From Dehalococcoidia bacterium (GTDB lineage Bacteria > Chloroflexota > Dehalococcoidia > DSTF01 > JALHUB01), in NCBI GenBank assembly GCA_030018455.1, contig JASEFU010000009.1, positions 22,873 through 86,872 of the forward strand: a stretch of DNA of 64,000 nt, in the 5' to 3' direction. The notes under the pieces were generated by a model. That model was not told the origin of the DNA, ran no database searches, and was given only the letters and a program-made list of their open reading frames with translations. The position numbers and the translations under genes are program-made. Below are positions 25,873 through 34,655 of this stretch, in pieces (the first letter of the stretch is position 1; each line of letters opens with the position of its first letter).

Positions 25873-26856
25873 GTGAAAAGCGCCGCCGTCTTCGTCACCA
25901 GAGAGCTTCCCGGCAACGCACTCCCTCTCCTTCAGGCCGCGGCTGACGTGGAAGTGTGGCCCGAGGAGGCCCCGCCGCCCCGCGACGAGATACTCCGCCG
26001 TGCGCCACACGTCGACGCCCTCCTCACTATGCTTACCGACCGCATCGACGCAACAGTCCTTGACGCGGGCGCCCGCCTCCGCGTGGTGAGCAACATGGCC
26101 GTCGGCTACGACAATATCGACGTTGCGGCGGCCACAGCGCGGGGCATCCTCGTCGCCAACACCCCCGGCGTCCTTACCGAGACAACCGCTGACATGGCTT
26201 TCGCGCTCCTCCTCGCCGCCGCCCGGCGCGTCGTCGAAGGTGATCGCCTCACGAGGACCGGCGGCTGGAAAACGTGGCACCCTTCTTTCCTTCTCGGACG
26301 CGACGCCCACGGCGCCGTCCTCGGCATCGTCGGCCTGGGGCAGATCGGCCTCGCTGTGGCCAGGCGCGCCCGCGGCTTCAACATGCGCCTCCTCTACTGC
26401 GACATCGTACGGCGGAACGAAGCGGAGAAAGAGCTTGGACTCGAATACGTGGACCTCGACAGGCTCCTCTCGCAGTCCGACTTCGTAAGCGTGCACGTCT
26501 TCCTCGACGCGCAGAGCCATCACCTCATCGGTGAGCGCGAGCTCGCCCTTATGAAGCCGGGCGCTGTCCTCGTCAACACCTCTCGGGGCGCCGTCGTCGA
26601 TCAGCGCGCTCTCTATTCCGCCTTAAAGGAAGGCCGGATTGCGGCGGCGGGCCTCGACGTTTCGGAGATCGAGCCCATCCCCGCAGACGATCCGCTTCTG
26701 GACCTCGACAACGTTGTGATCACTCCCCACATCGCCAGCGCCAGCGTCGCGACCCGCGAGAAGATGGCGAGAATGGCCGTGGAGAACATCGTCGCCGTCC
26801 TCCAGGGCGAAATGCCGGCCCATTGCGTCAATCCGGAAGCCCGCCGGCCGGCGTAA
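25873..26856 (+). CDS. D-isomer-specific 2-hydroxyacid dehydrogenase
   Basis: A ~327-residue NAD(P)-linked dehydrogenase of the glyoxylate/hydroxypyruvate/glycerate type. The dinucleotide loop is GIVGLGQIGLAVARR, the Arg of the active site lies in VNTSRGAVVD, the Glu in the GLDVSEIEPIP block and the His in NVVITPHIASAS. These are the complete catalytic set. I place the start at GTG 25873, 20 bases after the YHS stop, since the upstream alternative at 25834 overlaps it; no clear ribosome site supports either. Possible partner of the HAD phosphatase in glycolate metabolism, but that is inference. Confidence 0.82.
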   Translation: MKSAAVFVTRELPGNALPLLQAAADVEVWPEEAPPPRDEILRRAPHVDALLTMLTDRIDATVLDAGARLRVVSNMAVGYDNIDVAAATARGILVANTPGVLTETTADMAFALLLAAARRVVEGDRLTRTGGWKTWHPSFLLGRDAHGAVLGIVGLGQIGLAVARRARGFNMRLLYCDIVRRNEAEKELGLEYVDLDRLLSQSDFVSVHVFLDAQSHHLIGERELALMKPGAVLVNTSRGAVVDQRALYSALKEGRIAAAGLDVSEIEPIPADDPLLDLDNVVITPHIASASVATREKMARMAVENIVAVLQGEMPAHCVNPEARRPA

Positions 26857-26936
26857 CTGGACGAAGCCTTCGTATGACGGCACGCGGTTACGGGCGGCCG
26901 GGCATCTTGCCGGCATTAGAGATTCTTCGCCATTTC

Positions 26937-26945
26937 TGTTATATT
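26937..26945 (+). promoter_or_regulatory. Extended -10 promoter candidate for the PyrE-like gene
   Basis: TG-T-TATATT at 26937-26945, a TGN extended -10 box, 29 bases before ATG 26974. A clear -35 box is not visible, which is allowed for this class. Confidence 0.45.
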
Positions 26946-26973
26946 AGCCATTAATTCGACGCAAGGACCCCAA

Positions 26974-27612
26974 ATGGTACGCCTCTCCTATCGGGGAAAC
27001 CTCTGGCTCGCCGATACGCTGTGGAAGCTGGGAGCGATTCAGTTCGGCGATTTCACGCTCGGCCGCACCGCCGTTCACTCGCCCGTATACCTTAACCTGC
27101 GCCTTCTCATCAGCAAGCCCTCCGCCCTCCAGCGAGCGGCGCGCGTCATCAGAGATGAGGTCGACGCCCGTCAGCGCATGCTCAACCCGCAGGTCGCCCC
27201 GTTTCAGCTCGTGGCCGGCGTGCCCTTCGGCGGGCTGCACCTCGCGACCGCCTTCTCGCTCGCCGCTAAGGTGCCCCTCATCTACGTTCACCCCGGTCAG
27301 CTCAAGAACGGCCAGATCGAAGGGCTGCACGAGGCCGGGCAGAGCGTCCTCATCATCGACGACCTGATTACCGGCGGCCACAGCATCCTCGATACCGCCC
27401 GCTATCTGAAAGAGGCCGGGCTGCGGATCAAAGACGTCGTAGTGCTGCTCGACAGGCAACAGGGCGGACGCGAGCTACTGCGGCAGCACAACATGAACCT
27501 CATCTCCATACTTACCCTCGAAGTCGTCCTCAACTATCTCATGTCCAGCGGCAAGATCAGCGAGGAATGGTACAGGAGGTCCCTCGAGTACCTGCGGGCC
27601 AGCGGTCCTTGA
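26974..27612 (+). CDS. pyrE: Orotate phosphoribosyltransferase-like protein
   Basis: A 212-residue type I phosphoribosyltransferase. The PRPP loop is VLIIDDLITGGHS at about residues 125-137, preceded by VAGVPFGGLHLATA and the VPLIYV strand, as in OMP synthases. OPRT joins orotate and PRPP to make OMP. Starts at ATG 26974 with AAGGA ahead. It is not next to other pyrimidine genes. It resembles divergent Chloroflexota/archaeal OPRTs, so a different purine- or pyrimidine-type substrate is possible. Confidence 0.75.
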   Translation: MVRLSYRGNLWLADTLWKLGAIQFGDFTLGRTAVHSPVYLNLRLLISKPSALQRAARVIRDEVDARQRMLNPQVAPFQLVAGVPFGGLHLATAFSLAAKVPLIYVHPGQLKNGQIEGLHEAGQSVLIIDDLITGGHSILDTARYLKEAGLRIKDVVVLLDRQQGGRELLRQHNMNLISILTLEVVLNYLMSSGKISEEWYRRSLEYLRASGP

Positions 27613-27635
27613 CCCGGGAGGAAAGGACGGCAGAT

Positions 27636-28433
27636 GTGAGGAAAGGTCCATTCTCGCGGTCCCCGTTCTTTGTGTGTGTCCTTGCCGTCGTGGGCCTTGT
27701 TGCGCTTATGGCGGCGTGCGACGACGACGGCGCGCCACCTGAGGAGGCCGTCGCCTCCCCGGCCGCGACCGGCACGCCGACGCCGTTCCCGACACTGCCG
27801 CCCGCGCTCGTCTCCATCGGACCGCTCAACGAACTCGAGAGCTTTCGCTACTCCGTGCGGCTCAGCCTGAGCATCCCCCAGATGGAGGACGAGCTACTCC
27901 AGGGCTTCGCATCCCTTCTCTCGGAGGTCGAGATACGGGGCGCATCCATTCCTCCGGACAAGAGCGAGATGTGGATAGAGTTCAAGAACAGCGGGCACTC
28001 TCTCGGCACTGTCAACATCGGAGGGAAGACCTGGTTCAAGTCCGGGGAAGAGTGGACGGAGACCGCCAACTCGGGACTCGACGCCTCCCTGCTCACTCCT
28101 GAGGAGATAACCGCGGCGATAGCGCGGGAGGACATGTTTGCGGGCGCCCGGCCCCTCCGCGAGGAGCTTGACGGCGTTCCCGTCCTCCACTACAGCGTCA
28201 CCCAGCAAGGAATGCGCTGGCTTGCGCTGCTCCTGAATACGGAAGAGGAAAGCGGCGTCAGCGGCCAGACGAAGGTGGACCTCTGGCTCACTGAAGAAGG
28301 GCATTACCCGGTGGAGATAACGTTCGATGCCCGCGGCAAGGACGAGCAGGGGCGCGACGTGCTGGTGACGCTGGAGATGCAGGTCACCAACCTCAACGAC
28401 CCGTTGATCGAGATAGTCCCGCCACCGGCGTGA
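27636..28433 (+). CDS. Lipoprotein, LppX/LprG-like fold
   Basis: A 265-residue putative lipoprotein. The signal sequence runs FFVCVLAVVGLVALMAAC with a good lipobox (LMAAC), followed by an acidic/Pro linker. The mature part alternates amphipathic strands ending in a YPVEITFDARG-like segment, reminiscent of LppX/LprAFG proteins that carry lipids. Start at GTG 27636 is preferred because GGGAGGAAAGGA is 10 bases ahead. It follows the PyrE-like gene by 23 bases. A strong terminator follows. Function unknown. Confidence 0.72.
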   Translation: MRKGPFSRSPFFVCVLAVVGLVALMAACDDDGAPPEEAVASPAATGTPTPFPTLPPALVSIGPLNELESFRYSVRLSLSIPQMEDELLQGFASLLSEVEIRGASIPPDKSEMWIEFKNSGHSLGTVNIGGKTWFKSGEEWTETANSGLDASLLTPEEITAAIAREDMFAGARPLREELDGVPVLHYSVTQQGMRWLALLLNTEEESGVSGQTKVDLWLTEEGHYPVEITFDARGKDEQGRDVLVTLEMQVTNLNDPLIEIVPPPA

Positions 28434-28453
28434 GTCCTTTCTCGGGAAAAGCG

Positions 28454-28476
28454 AAAGGGCCTCCCGGCCCTTTTTT
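28454..28476 (+). terminator. Rho-independent terminator after the lipoprotein gene
   Basis: AAAGGGCC (28454-28461), loop TCCC, GGCCCTTT (28466-28473), then more T to 28476. The A-rich left arm makes it bidirectional, so it would also stop the excisionase-like gene on the minus strand. Confidence 0.85.
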
Positions 28477-28497
28477 CTTTCTTGGCGCGCGGCGTCC

Positions 28498-28761
28498 CTA
28501 CAGCAGCCGGCGGATCGTTTTCCGGCCCGGACGCGGGTCGTAGTTCGTCTTGAACATCTCCAGCTTGTCGCGTTCGATCAAATACTTGCCGGCGAACACC
28601 ATGGCCGGTATCTTCTTCTGCTTGATCAGCCGGCGCAGGCTCTGCGGGTGGATGCCGAGCACCCGCGCTGCCTCGACCAGGTCCAGATAATTGTCGAAGG
28701 GTTCTACTACCATTTCAGAGTCGGATGGTAAGCTGCTAATACCATTACATAGTTCTTCCAT
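28498..28761 (-). CDS. Excisionase-family helix-turn-helix protein
   Basis: Up to 87 residues, of which about 30-70 form an excisionase/MerR-like winged helix: YLDLVEAARVLGIHPQSLRRLIKQKKIPAMVFAGKYLI. These proteins bind DNA as single domains in phage or accessory regulation, or as partners of larger systems. The start is uncertain: ATG 28761, TTG 28770, or ATG 28713. TTGACA at 28765-28770 would be a -35 box if ATG 28713 is used, leaving a 71-residue protein. No integrase or recombinase is nearby. Confidence 0.65.
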   Translation of the reverse strand: MEELCNGISSLPSDSEMVVEPFDNYLDLVEAARVLGIHPQSLRRLIKQKKIPAMVFAGKYLIERDKLEMFKTNYDPRPGRKTIRRLL

Positions 28762-28876
28762 GCTTGTCAAGCGCCCGGCAGGACTGCCCCCTCGACTCTA
28801 GCACTGCAGTGTGCTAAACAATCGTCAACACGGTTTCCCCGCCCAGTGTCCCGTCCGCGCACCGGGAGGCGCTGTC

Positions 28877-31384
28877 TTGACCCTGCTGGAGATGACCACC
28901 CCGCGGGCCCGCCTCGGCACCTACGTCGGCCTCTTCCTCATCACGCTTTCCACCCTGATGTACGAAGTCTTGCTCACGCGCATCTTCAGCGTGACCATGA
29001 TGTACCACTTCGCTTTCGTCGCCATCTCCGTCGCCCTCTTCGGAATGACCGTCGGCGCGCTCATCGTCTACCTTCTCCCCGACCGCTTCCCAACGGAGAA
29101 GACGAACGAGCGGCTCATTGTGTTTTCCTTCCTCTTCAGCATATCGATCGTGCTCAGCTTCCTCACTCAGCTCTCGGTGCCGTTCGTTGCCCGCTGGTCA
29201 TTAGCAGGGGTCTACTCGGCGACCCTCATCTATCTCGTGACTGCCATCCCGTTCATATTCAGCGGCGTCTGCGTCTGCCTTGCCCTCACGCGTTTCCCCC
29301 GGCAGATAAGCCGGCTCTACGCCGCCGACCTCGTCGGCGCCGCCGTAGGGGCCGTCGCCCTCGTCTGGCTGCTGGACATGATGGACGCCCCCTCAGCTGT
29401 GGTTGCCATCGCCGCCCTGCCAAGCGTCGCCTCATTCTGGTTCGCCCAAGCCGCCGGCCAGCAACGACTCTTCTGGCTCGGTTTCACTGGCGCCATCGCC
29501 CTGTTTTGCCTCGCCTTCTCGAACGCCGTCCTCTTCGAACAGCGCCAACCATTCCTGCGTGTGACCTGGGTAGGGTCGGACCTGGCCGTCCCCAGCTACG
29601 AGGTCTCGTCGCCGTTGTACGAGCAATGGAACGCCTTTTCGAGGATCAGGGTGAACCCCAGCCTGAGCATGGTCCCAATGGGGTGGGGAATGAGTCCCAC
29701 GCTGCCCAAAGAAATAAAGGTCCAGCAGCTCGACCTCGTAATCGACTCTACCGCCTTCACCGTTCTGACCCGCTATGCGGGACGTGAGGAGGAGATCCGT
29801 CACCTCAAGTACGACGTCACGAATCTTGCGCACTACGGTTATAAGGACGCCGACGTCCTTGTCGTCGGCGTCGGGGGCGGCCGCGACATCCTTTCCGCTC
29901 TCGCCTTCGATCAGAAGTCGGTCACGGGAGTGGAGATCAACGACAACATACTGCACGCCGTAAACGACGTGTACGGCGATTTCACCGGCCATCTCGACAG
30001 GGACCCGCGCGTGACGTTTGTCAATGACGAGGCGCGGAGCTACATCGCGCGCTCAGACCAGAAGTACGACATCATACAGCTCTCCCTGACCGATACGTGG
30101 GCTGCCACGGCGGCCGGCGCCTACGCCCTCTCGGAAAACTCTCTCTACACGGTGGAGGCGTGGGACTGCTTCCTCGATCACCTGACCCCCAACGGACTGC
30201 TTAGCGTTTCCCGCTTCTACAACTGGGAGCAGCCGCTGCAGGCCCAACGCCTGGTGGCCCTGGCGACCGAGACCCTGCATCGCCGCGGAGTTAAGGACGC
30301 GCGGGCACACATCTACATGGCGGGAGCGGGGGTGACGGCGACCATCCTCGTCAGTCCGTCTCCTCTGTCCGCGGAGACTATTGCTGCGCTCGATCACGCC
30401 GTGGAGGAGATGCAGTTCGGCCGTATTATCACGCCGGCCTACGTGGGGGAGGATAGCTTTGCGGGCATAGTGAACGCGGAAGACGTGAACTCCTACGTGG
30501 CCGGCCTCCCGGTTGACATCTCTCCGCCCACCGACGACCAGCCGTACTTCTTCCAGATGCTCCGTCTCCGCGACCTGTTTCGCAGTGACCTCCCGGACGA
30601 GAAAGGACTGACCGAGCCCGTGCTCGTCCTCGCGGGCCTGACGATAGCCGTCTTCGTCCTCACGTTCCTGTGCATCATCGTCCCCCTGATGCTGACGGCG
30701 AGAAAAGCCAGTCTCAGGGGGATGCCTCCCTTCTTCCTGTTCTTCGCGGGCATCGGGCTGGGCTTCTTGCTCATCGAAGTATCGCAGATGCAGCGGTTGA
30801 ACATCTTCCTGGGGCACCCGACGTACGGGTTATCGGTGGTCCTGTTCTCGCTCCTGCTGTTCAGCGGCATCGGGAGCTTCGTCACCGAGCGGATAGCGGC
30901 CCCCGGCCCGCGGTTGCTGAACCTGTTGCCCCTTGTCATTCTTCTGGCGCTGCTTCTCGCCTTCGGCTTCGTCACGCCGCTTCTCATCGATCGCTTCGAA
31001 TCATCGACGACTCCCGTGCGCATTCTCGCCGCCGTCGCCGTTCTCGCCCCGATGGGTCTGGCGATGGGGATGCCGTTCCCCATCGGGATGAGGGTCGTTT
31101 CCGCCTGGCCGGACGCTCCGACGCCCTTCTTCTGGGGGGTAAACGGCGCCACCTCCGTATGCGCCTCCGTCTTCGCGGTGGCCATTGCCCTTTCCTGGGG
31201 GATCTCGGTTTCGTTCTGGGTCGGCTGCGCCTGCTATCTGGCAGCGACAGCCGGCTTGGGGGCGGCGGCCTGGCGCGCCCGGCCACCCCGCCGCAGGGAG
31301 CGGCAAGAGTCTGCCGCTGAGGAGACGGACCTCCTGCCCACCGCGCACACCGCCTCATCAGACCCGCAGATGCCCCCGGAATAG
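28877..31384 (+). CDS. Membrane protein with spermidine-synthase-like domain
   Basis: An 835-residue protein. Residues ~10-225 contain about six hydrophobic helices (for example YHFAFVAISVALFGMTVGAL and ISRLYAADLVGAAVGAVALV). Residues ~330-500 carry a SAM-methyltransferase/spermidine-synthase fold with VLVVGVGGGRDI, GVEIND and DIIQLSLTDTW. The C-terminal ~250 residues add a second set of helices, with FFAGIGLGFLLIEVSQMQRLNIFLGHP typical of the integral-membrane spermidine synthase-like family. The canonical spermidine-binding residues are not obvious, so substrate is unknown. TTG 28877 is chosen because GGGAGG is 7 bases before it; a GTG at 28811 is weaker. Confidence 0.78.
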   Translation: MTLLEMTTPRARLGTYVGLFLITLSTLMYEVLLTRIFSVTMMYHFAFVAISVALFGMTVGALIVYLLPDRFPTEKTNERLIVFSFLFSISIVLSFLTQLSVPFVARWSLAGVYSATLIYLVTAIPFIFSGVCVCLALTRFPRQISRLYAADLVGAAVGAVALVWLLDMMDAPSAVVAIAALPSVASFWFAQAAGQQRLFWLGFTGAIALFCLAFSNAVLFEQRQPFLRVTWVGSDLAVPSYEVSSPLYEQWNAFSRIRVNPSLSMVPMGWGMSPTLPKEIKVQQLDLVIDSTAFTVLTRYAGREEEIRHLKYDVTNLAHYGYKDADVLVVGVGGGRDILSALAFDQKSVTGVEINDNILHAVNDVYGDFTGHLDRDPRVTFVNDEARSYIARSDQKYDIIQLSLTDTWAATAAGAYALSENSLYTVEAWDCFLDHLTPNGLLSVSRFYNWEQPLQAQRLVALATETLHRRGVKDARAHIYMAGAGVTATILVSPSPLSAETIAALDHAVEEMQFGRIITPAYVGEDSFAGIVNAEDVNSYVAGLPVDISPPTDDQPYFFQMLRLRDLFRSDLPDEKGLTEPVLVLAGLTIAVFVLTFLCIIVPLMLTARKASLRGMPPFFLFFAGIGLGFLLIEVSQMQRLNIFLGHPTYGLSVVLFSLLLFSGIGSFVTERIAAPGPRLLNLLPLVILLALLLAFGFVTPLLIDRFESSTTPVRILAAVAVLAPMGLAMGMPFPIGMRVVSAWPDAPTPFFWGVNGATSVCASVFAVAIALSWGISVSFWVGCACYLAATAGLGAAAWRARPPRRRERQESAAEETDLLPTAHTASSDPQMPPE

Positions 31385-31553
31385 GGCCGCGCCTGCCGGC
31401 GGCGCGCCGCTTCAGCCATCCGTTTATCCGCTTTTCATCCGTGGGCGGCAAGCCCGGCTGGTCGGGCAGAGACGCCCGAGCCTGTCGGAATGTGCCCCTT
31501 TTCTCACATGCTCCTTTGGGAGGAAATGTTAACGAACTCTTCACACTACTGCC

Positions 31554-31583
31554 TTGACACTAGCGATAAAAGACCGATAAACT
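31554..31583 (+). promoter_or_regulatory. Promoter candidate for the nitrogen operon
   Basis: TTGACA (31554-31559), 18 bases, TAAACT (31578-31583), about 135 bases upstream of the ferredoxin gene. Confidence 0.5.
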
Positions 31584-31589
31584 TGTGGC

Positions 31590-31717
31590 ATACGGTAGCC
31601 GCTTGCCGCCTCACCTCCCTCTTCTCAGTCGTGGTGAGACGACAGAACGGACGAAACAAAGAGAGGTAACCGGTAGCAGCTGCCGGTTCTTCTCCGGCAA
31701 AAGGCAGCGACAGCAAA
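31590..31717 (+). promoter_or_regulatory. Structured mRNA leader candidate before the ferredoxin/glutamate synthase genes
   Basis: The ~128-base leader holds pairing options: CTCACC with GGTGAG in its first half, then AACCGG with CCGGTT, or alternatively GCTGCC with GGCAGC, which includes the purine-rich AAAGGCAG. The last two share the CCGG-containing strand, so they look mutually exclusive. No conserved riboswitch class was recognised. The gene's ribosome site is not obvious: AAGG is about 16 bases from the ATG. The rest of 31385-31553 holds nothing I can identify. Confidence 0.35.
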
Positions 31718-32191
31718 ATGAAACGCATCCGCGTAAACGAGGACGTCTGCATCGGGTGCAGGCTTTGCGAGATTAGCTGCGTCGTCGAGCACTCGCTGTC
31801 GCGCGACATCCTCAAGGCGTTCAAGTCCGAGAGCCCGCCCTCGCTCTCAAGAATATCCGTGCGCCAGGCGAAGGACGGCTTCCTGCCCGTCCGCTGCTTG
31901 CACTGCCCGGAGCCCGCCTGCGTCGACGCCTGCCTCACCGGCGCCCTCAGCCGCGACCCATCGAGCGGCCTCGTCCTTTACGATGCCACACGCTGCGTCG
32001 GGTGCTGGACGTGCGTCATCGCCTGCCCCTTCGGCGCGATAACACCCGACGCCGCGCGACAATCGATCGCGAAGTGCGACATGTGCCCTGACCTCGATGT
32101 CCCCGCCTGTGTCGCCGGCTGCTCCAACCGCGCCCTCACGCTGGAGGAAGCCGCGGTGGAGGCGGCGATCCTTGAAAGCGTGGAGCGGTAG
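31718..32191 (+). CDS. CooF/HycB-like 4Fe-4S ferredoxin
   Basis: A 157-residue polyferredoxin with up to four [4Fe-4S] sites: CIGCRLCEISC (Cys11-21), CLHCPEPACVDACL, CVGCWTCVIACP, and CDMCPDLDVPACVAGC. The layout is that of CooF, HycB and DmsB-like electron carriers. It is followed 3 bases later by a flavoprotein and then by glutamate synthase, so it probably feeds electrons to GltB or its flavoprotein partner. It is similar in design to the second CooF-like gene in the CODH cluster. Confidence 0.85.
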   Translation: MKRIRVNEDVCIGCRLCEISCVVEHSLSRDILKAFKSESPPSLSRISVRQAKDGFLPVRCLHCPEPACVDACLTGALSRDPSSGLVLYDATRCVGCWTCVIACPFGAITPDAARQSIAKCDMCPDLDVPACVAGCSNRALTLEEAAVEAAILESVER

Positions 32192-32193
32192 CG

Positions 32194-33525
32194 ATGGGAA
32201 GGCAGGTCTCCACCCGTTATCTGCTAATCGGCAACTCCGCCGGCGCCATCGCCGCCGCGGAGGCGATCCGCGAGCTTGACACGGCGGGCCCGATAACCAT
32301 CATCTCCGACGAGCGCCATCCCGCCTACTCGCGCCCTCTCATCTCCGACTACCTCGCCGGACACCGCTCGATAAAGCAGACCTTCCTCGGCGGGCCCGGC
32401 TTCTATTCGAAAAACGGCATCGAAACTGTCCTTGGAACGAAGGCCACGCGCCTCGACATCGAAGGCCGGGCTGTCGAGCTCGACGACGGGACGGCGCTGC
32501 GCTGGGAAAAGCTCCTGCTCGCTACCGGCGGCTCCCCTATCCGGCCCGACGTCGCCGGCATAAGCCGCAGCGGCGTCTTCACCTTCACCACCCTCGACGA
32601 CGCGGTCGCCCTGCGCCGGGAGATTGACGCCGCGTCGCGCGTCGTCGTCATCGGCGGCGGGCTCATCGGCGTCAGCGTGTCGCAGGCGCTCGTCAGCATC
32701 GGAGCGAAGGTCATTATCGTGGAGCTGATGGATCGCATTCTCAGCGCCGCTCTCGACAGCCAGGCGTCGGCGATGGTCGAAGCGCGGCTGCGCGAAGCCG
32801 GCGTCAAGGTGATTACGGGGCGCAGCGTGGAACAGATAATCGGCGCGCGCGAGAACGGACGCCGCGCGGCGGGCGTTGTGCTCGACGACGGGCGCGAGAT
32901 AGCCTGCCAGGCGGTAGTCTCCGCCGTGGGCGTCTCGCCCCGAACCGACCTCGTGAGCGGAACAGCGATAAAGACGCGACGCGGGATCGTCGTCGATTCC
33001 CACATGATGACGAGCTGCCCCGACGTCTACGCTTGCGGCGACGTGGCCGAGGTCTACGACTTCGCACGCGGGGAGACGCGGCCCAACCCCATCTGGCCGA
33101 ACGCCGTCATGGGTGGTCGCATCGCCGGGCACAACATGGCCCGCGCTCCCGGCCTACCGGCGCGCGCTTACGAGGGAAGCACGAACCTCAACGCCTTCAA
33201 CTACTTTGGAATGGCCATTGTATCGGCAGGCATCGTCGAGCCGCCGAAGAACGGCGGCTACCGCGTGCTGCGCTCGCAGACGAGCGGCGGCCGCTACCGG
33301 CGCGTGGTCTTGAAGGACGGGCGCGTCGTCGGGGCGATCTTCGCCGGCGACATCCAGAGCGCGGGCGTCGTCTACGGGCTCATGCGGGCGGCCATCGATA
33401 CGCACCGCTTCGAGAAGGCGCTCGCAGCGGAGGACTTCAGTTTCGCGTCGCTACCGCCGCACGCGCGACAGCGGCTGCTGGACCGCGCCGGCATCGAGGA
33501 GGACGGGCGAAATGCAGGACGTTAG
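32194..33525 (+). CDS. FAD/NAD(P)-dependent oxidoreductase
   Basis: A 443-residue pyridine nucleotide-disulfide-type flavoprotein. The FAD-binding start is YLLIGNSAGAIAAAEAI (about residue 9), the NAD(P) loop VVVIGGGLIGVSVSQAL is near residue 150, and VYACGDVAEV is the second FAD block. The C-terminal domain is of the NirB/rubredoxin-reductase type. No redox-active CxxxxC disulfide was seen. It sits between the ferredoxin and GltB1 with a 14-base overlap into the latter, suggesting it passes electrons from NAD(P)H or ferredoxin to glutamate synthase. Confidence 0.83.
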   Translation: MGRQVSTRYLLIGNSAGAIAAAEAIRELDTAGPITIISDERHPAYSRPLISDYLAGHRSIKQTFLGGPGFYSKNGIETVLGTKATRLDIEGRAVELDDGTALRWEKLLLATGGSPIRPDVAGISRSGVFTFTTLDDAVALRREIDAASRVVVIGGGLIGVSVSQALVSIGAKVIIVELMDRILSAALDSQASAMVEARLREAGVKVITGRSVEQIIGARENGRRAAGVVLDDGREIACQAVVSAVGVSPRTDLVSGTAIKTRRGIVVDSHMMTSCPDVYACGDVAEVYDFARGETRPNPIWPNAVMGGRIAGHNMARAPGLPARAYEGSTNLNAFNYFGMAIVSAGIVEPPKNGGYRVLRSQTSGGRYRRVVLKDGRVVGAIFAGDIQSAGVVYGLMRAAIDTHRFEKALAAEDFSFASLPPHARQRLLDRAGIEEDGRNAGR

Positions 33526-34645
33526 ACGGCTCAGCAACCCCTACAACGACGACAAGGTCATCGCCGCCTGCTCCATCTTCGGCGTCATGGACACCTCGGG
33601 GCGCGCCGTCAAAGGCAGCGACGTCATCCGCGCCATCGCCAACATGCACGACCGCGGCAACGGCCTCGGCGGCGGCTTCGCCATCTACGGCATCTACCCC
33701 GAGTACGCCGACTGCTACGCCTTCCACATCATGTTCCCCGACGACGAGGCCCGCAAGCAGATCGAGCGCTTCATTGCGCAGTCGTTCACCGTCATCCGCG
33801 GTGAGGAGATTCCTACCAGGCCGTGCGACGCTATCAGAGACCCGCCGCTCGTCTGGCGCTACTTCCTGCTGCCGCACGGCGCAAAGGCGGGCGAGGAGGG
33901 GGACTTCGTCATCGAGCAGGTGATGAAGATCAACACCGGTTTCGCCGGTTCGTTTGTCTTTTCGAGCGGGAAGAACATGGGCGTGTTCAAGGGCGTCGGC
34001 TATCCGGAGGACATCGCCGCGTACTTCCGCCTCGAAGAGTACCGCGGCTACCTGTGGAGCGCTCACGGACGCTTCCCCACAAACTCGCCCGGCTGGTGGG
34101 GCGGCGCCCATCCCTTCAACATCCTCGACTGGACGGTCGTCCACAACGGCGAGATTTCATCTTACGGCACAAACCGCCGCTACCTGGAGATGTTCGGCTA
34201 TGACTGCACGATGCAGACCGATACGGAAGTCGTGGCCTACGCCGTCGACCTGCTGATGCGGCGCCACGGCCTTCCCATCGACCTGGCGGCGAAGGTGTTC
34301 GCGCCGCCGCTTTGGGAGCAGATCGAGCGCAGCCCGGCGAAGGAGCGCGCGCTCCTCACGACCCTTCGCCAGGTCTACGCCAGCCTCCTGCTCAACGGGC
34401 CGTTCGCAGTCATCATCGCCCGGCAGGGAGAGATGATCGGTCTGACCGACCGCATCCGACTGCGGCCCCTGACGGCGGCAGTGAAGGGCGACCTGCTGTA
34501 CCTGTCGTCCGAAGAGTCGGCGATACGGCTGGTCGAGCCCGACGTCGAGCGCGTCTGGACGCCCATGGGCGGCGAGCCCATCATCGGCCGTCTGGGCGAG
34601 CCCCTGCCCCGGCCCGACAAGCGCCTGGAGACGGCCGCCGCATAG
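33512..34645 (+). CDS. Glutamate synthase domain 1 (glutamine amidotransferase)
   Basis: A 377-residue class II glutamine amidotransferase of the archaeal-type split glutamate synthase (GltB1). The expected nucleophile is Cys20 in AACSIFGVM, placed after a short propeptide. GRFPTNSPGWWGGAHPFNILDWTVVHNGEIS, in two shorter blocks, marks the ammonia-lyase face, with NGEISSYG. It hydrolyses glutamine and channels ammonia to the FMN domain encoded next. It overlaps the flavoprotein gene by 14 bases and is followed by GltB2 after 10. Confidence 0.85.
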   Translation: MQDVRRLSNPYNDDKVIAACSIFGVMDTSGRAVKGSDVIRAIANMHDRGNGLGGGFAIYGIYPEYADCYAFHIMFPDDEARKQIERFIAQSFTVIRGEEIPTRPCDAIRDPPLVWRYFLLPHGAKAGEEGDFVIEQVMKINTGFAGSFVFSSGKNMGVFKGVGYPEDIAAYFRLEEYRGYLWSAHGRFPTNSPGWWGGAHPFNILDWTVVHNGEISSYGTNRRYLEMFGYDCTMQTDTEVVAYAVDLLMRRHGLPIDLAAKVFAPPLWEQIERSPAKERALLTTLRQVYASLLLNGPFAVIIARQGEMIGLTDRIRLRPLTAAVKGDLLYLSSEESAIRLVEPDVERVWTPMGGEPIIGRLGEPLPRPDKRLETAAA

Positions 34646-34655
34646 AGAGAGAACG

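Noticed and set aside
31590..31717. Known riboswitch classes (molybdenum cofactor, THF, glutamine, fluoride) in the leader of the nitrogen operon
   Set aside because: None of the conserved cores could be matched by eye; only generic hairpins are present.
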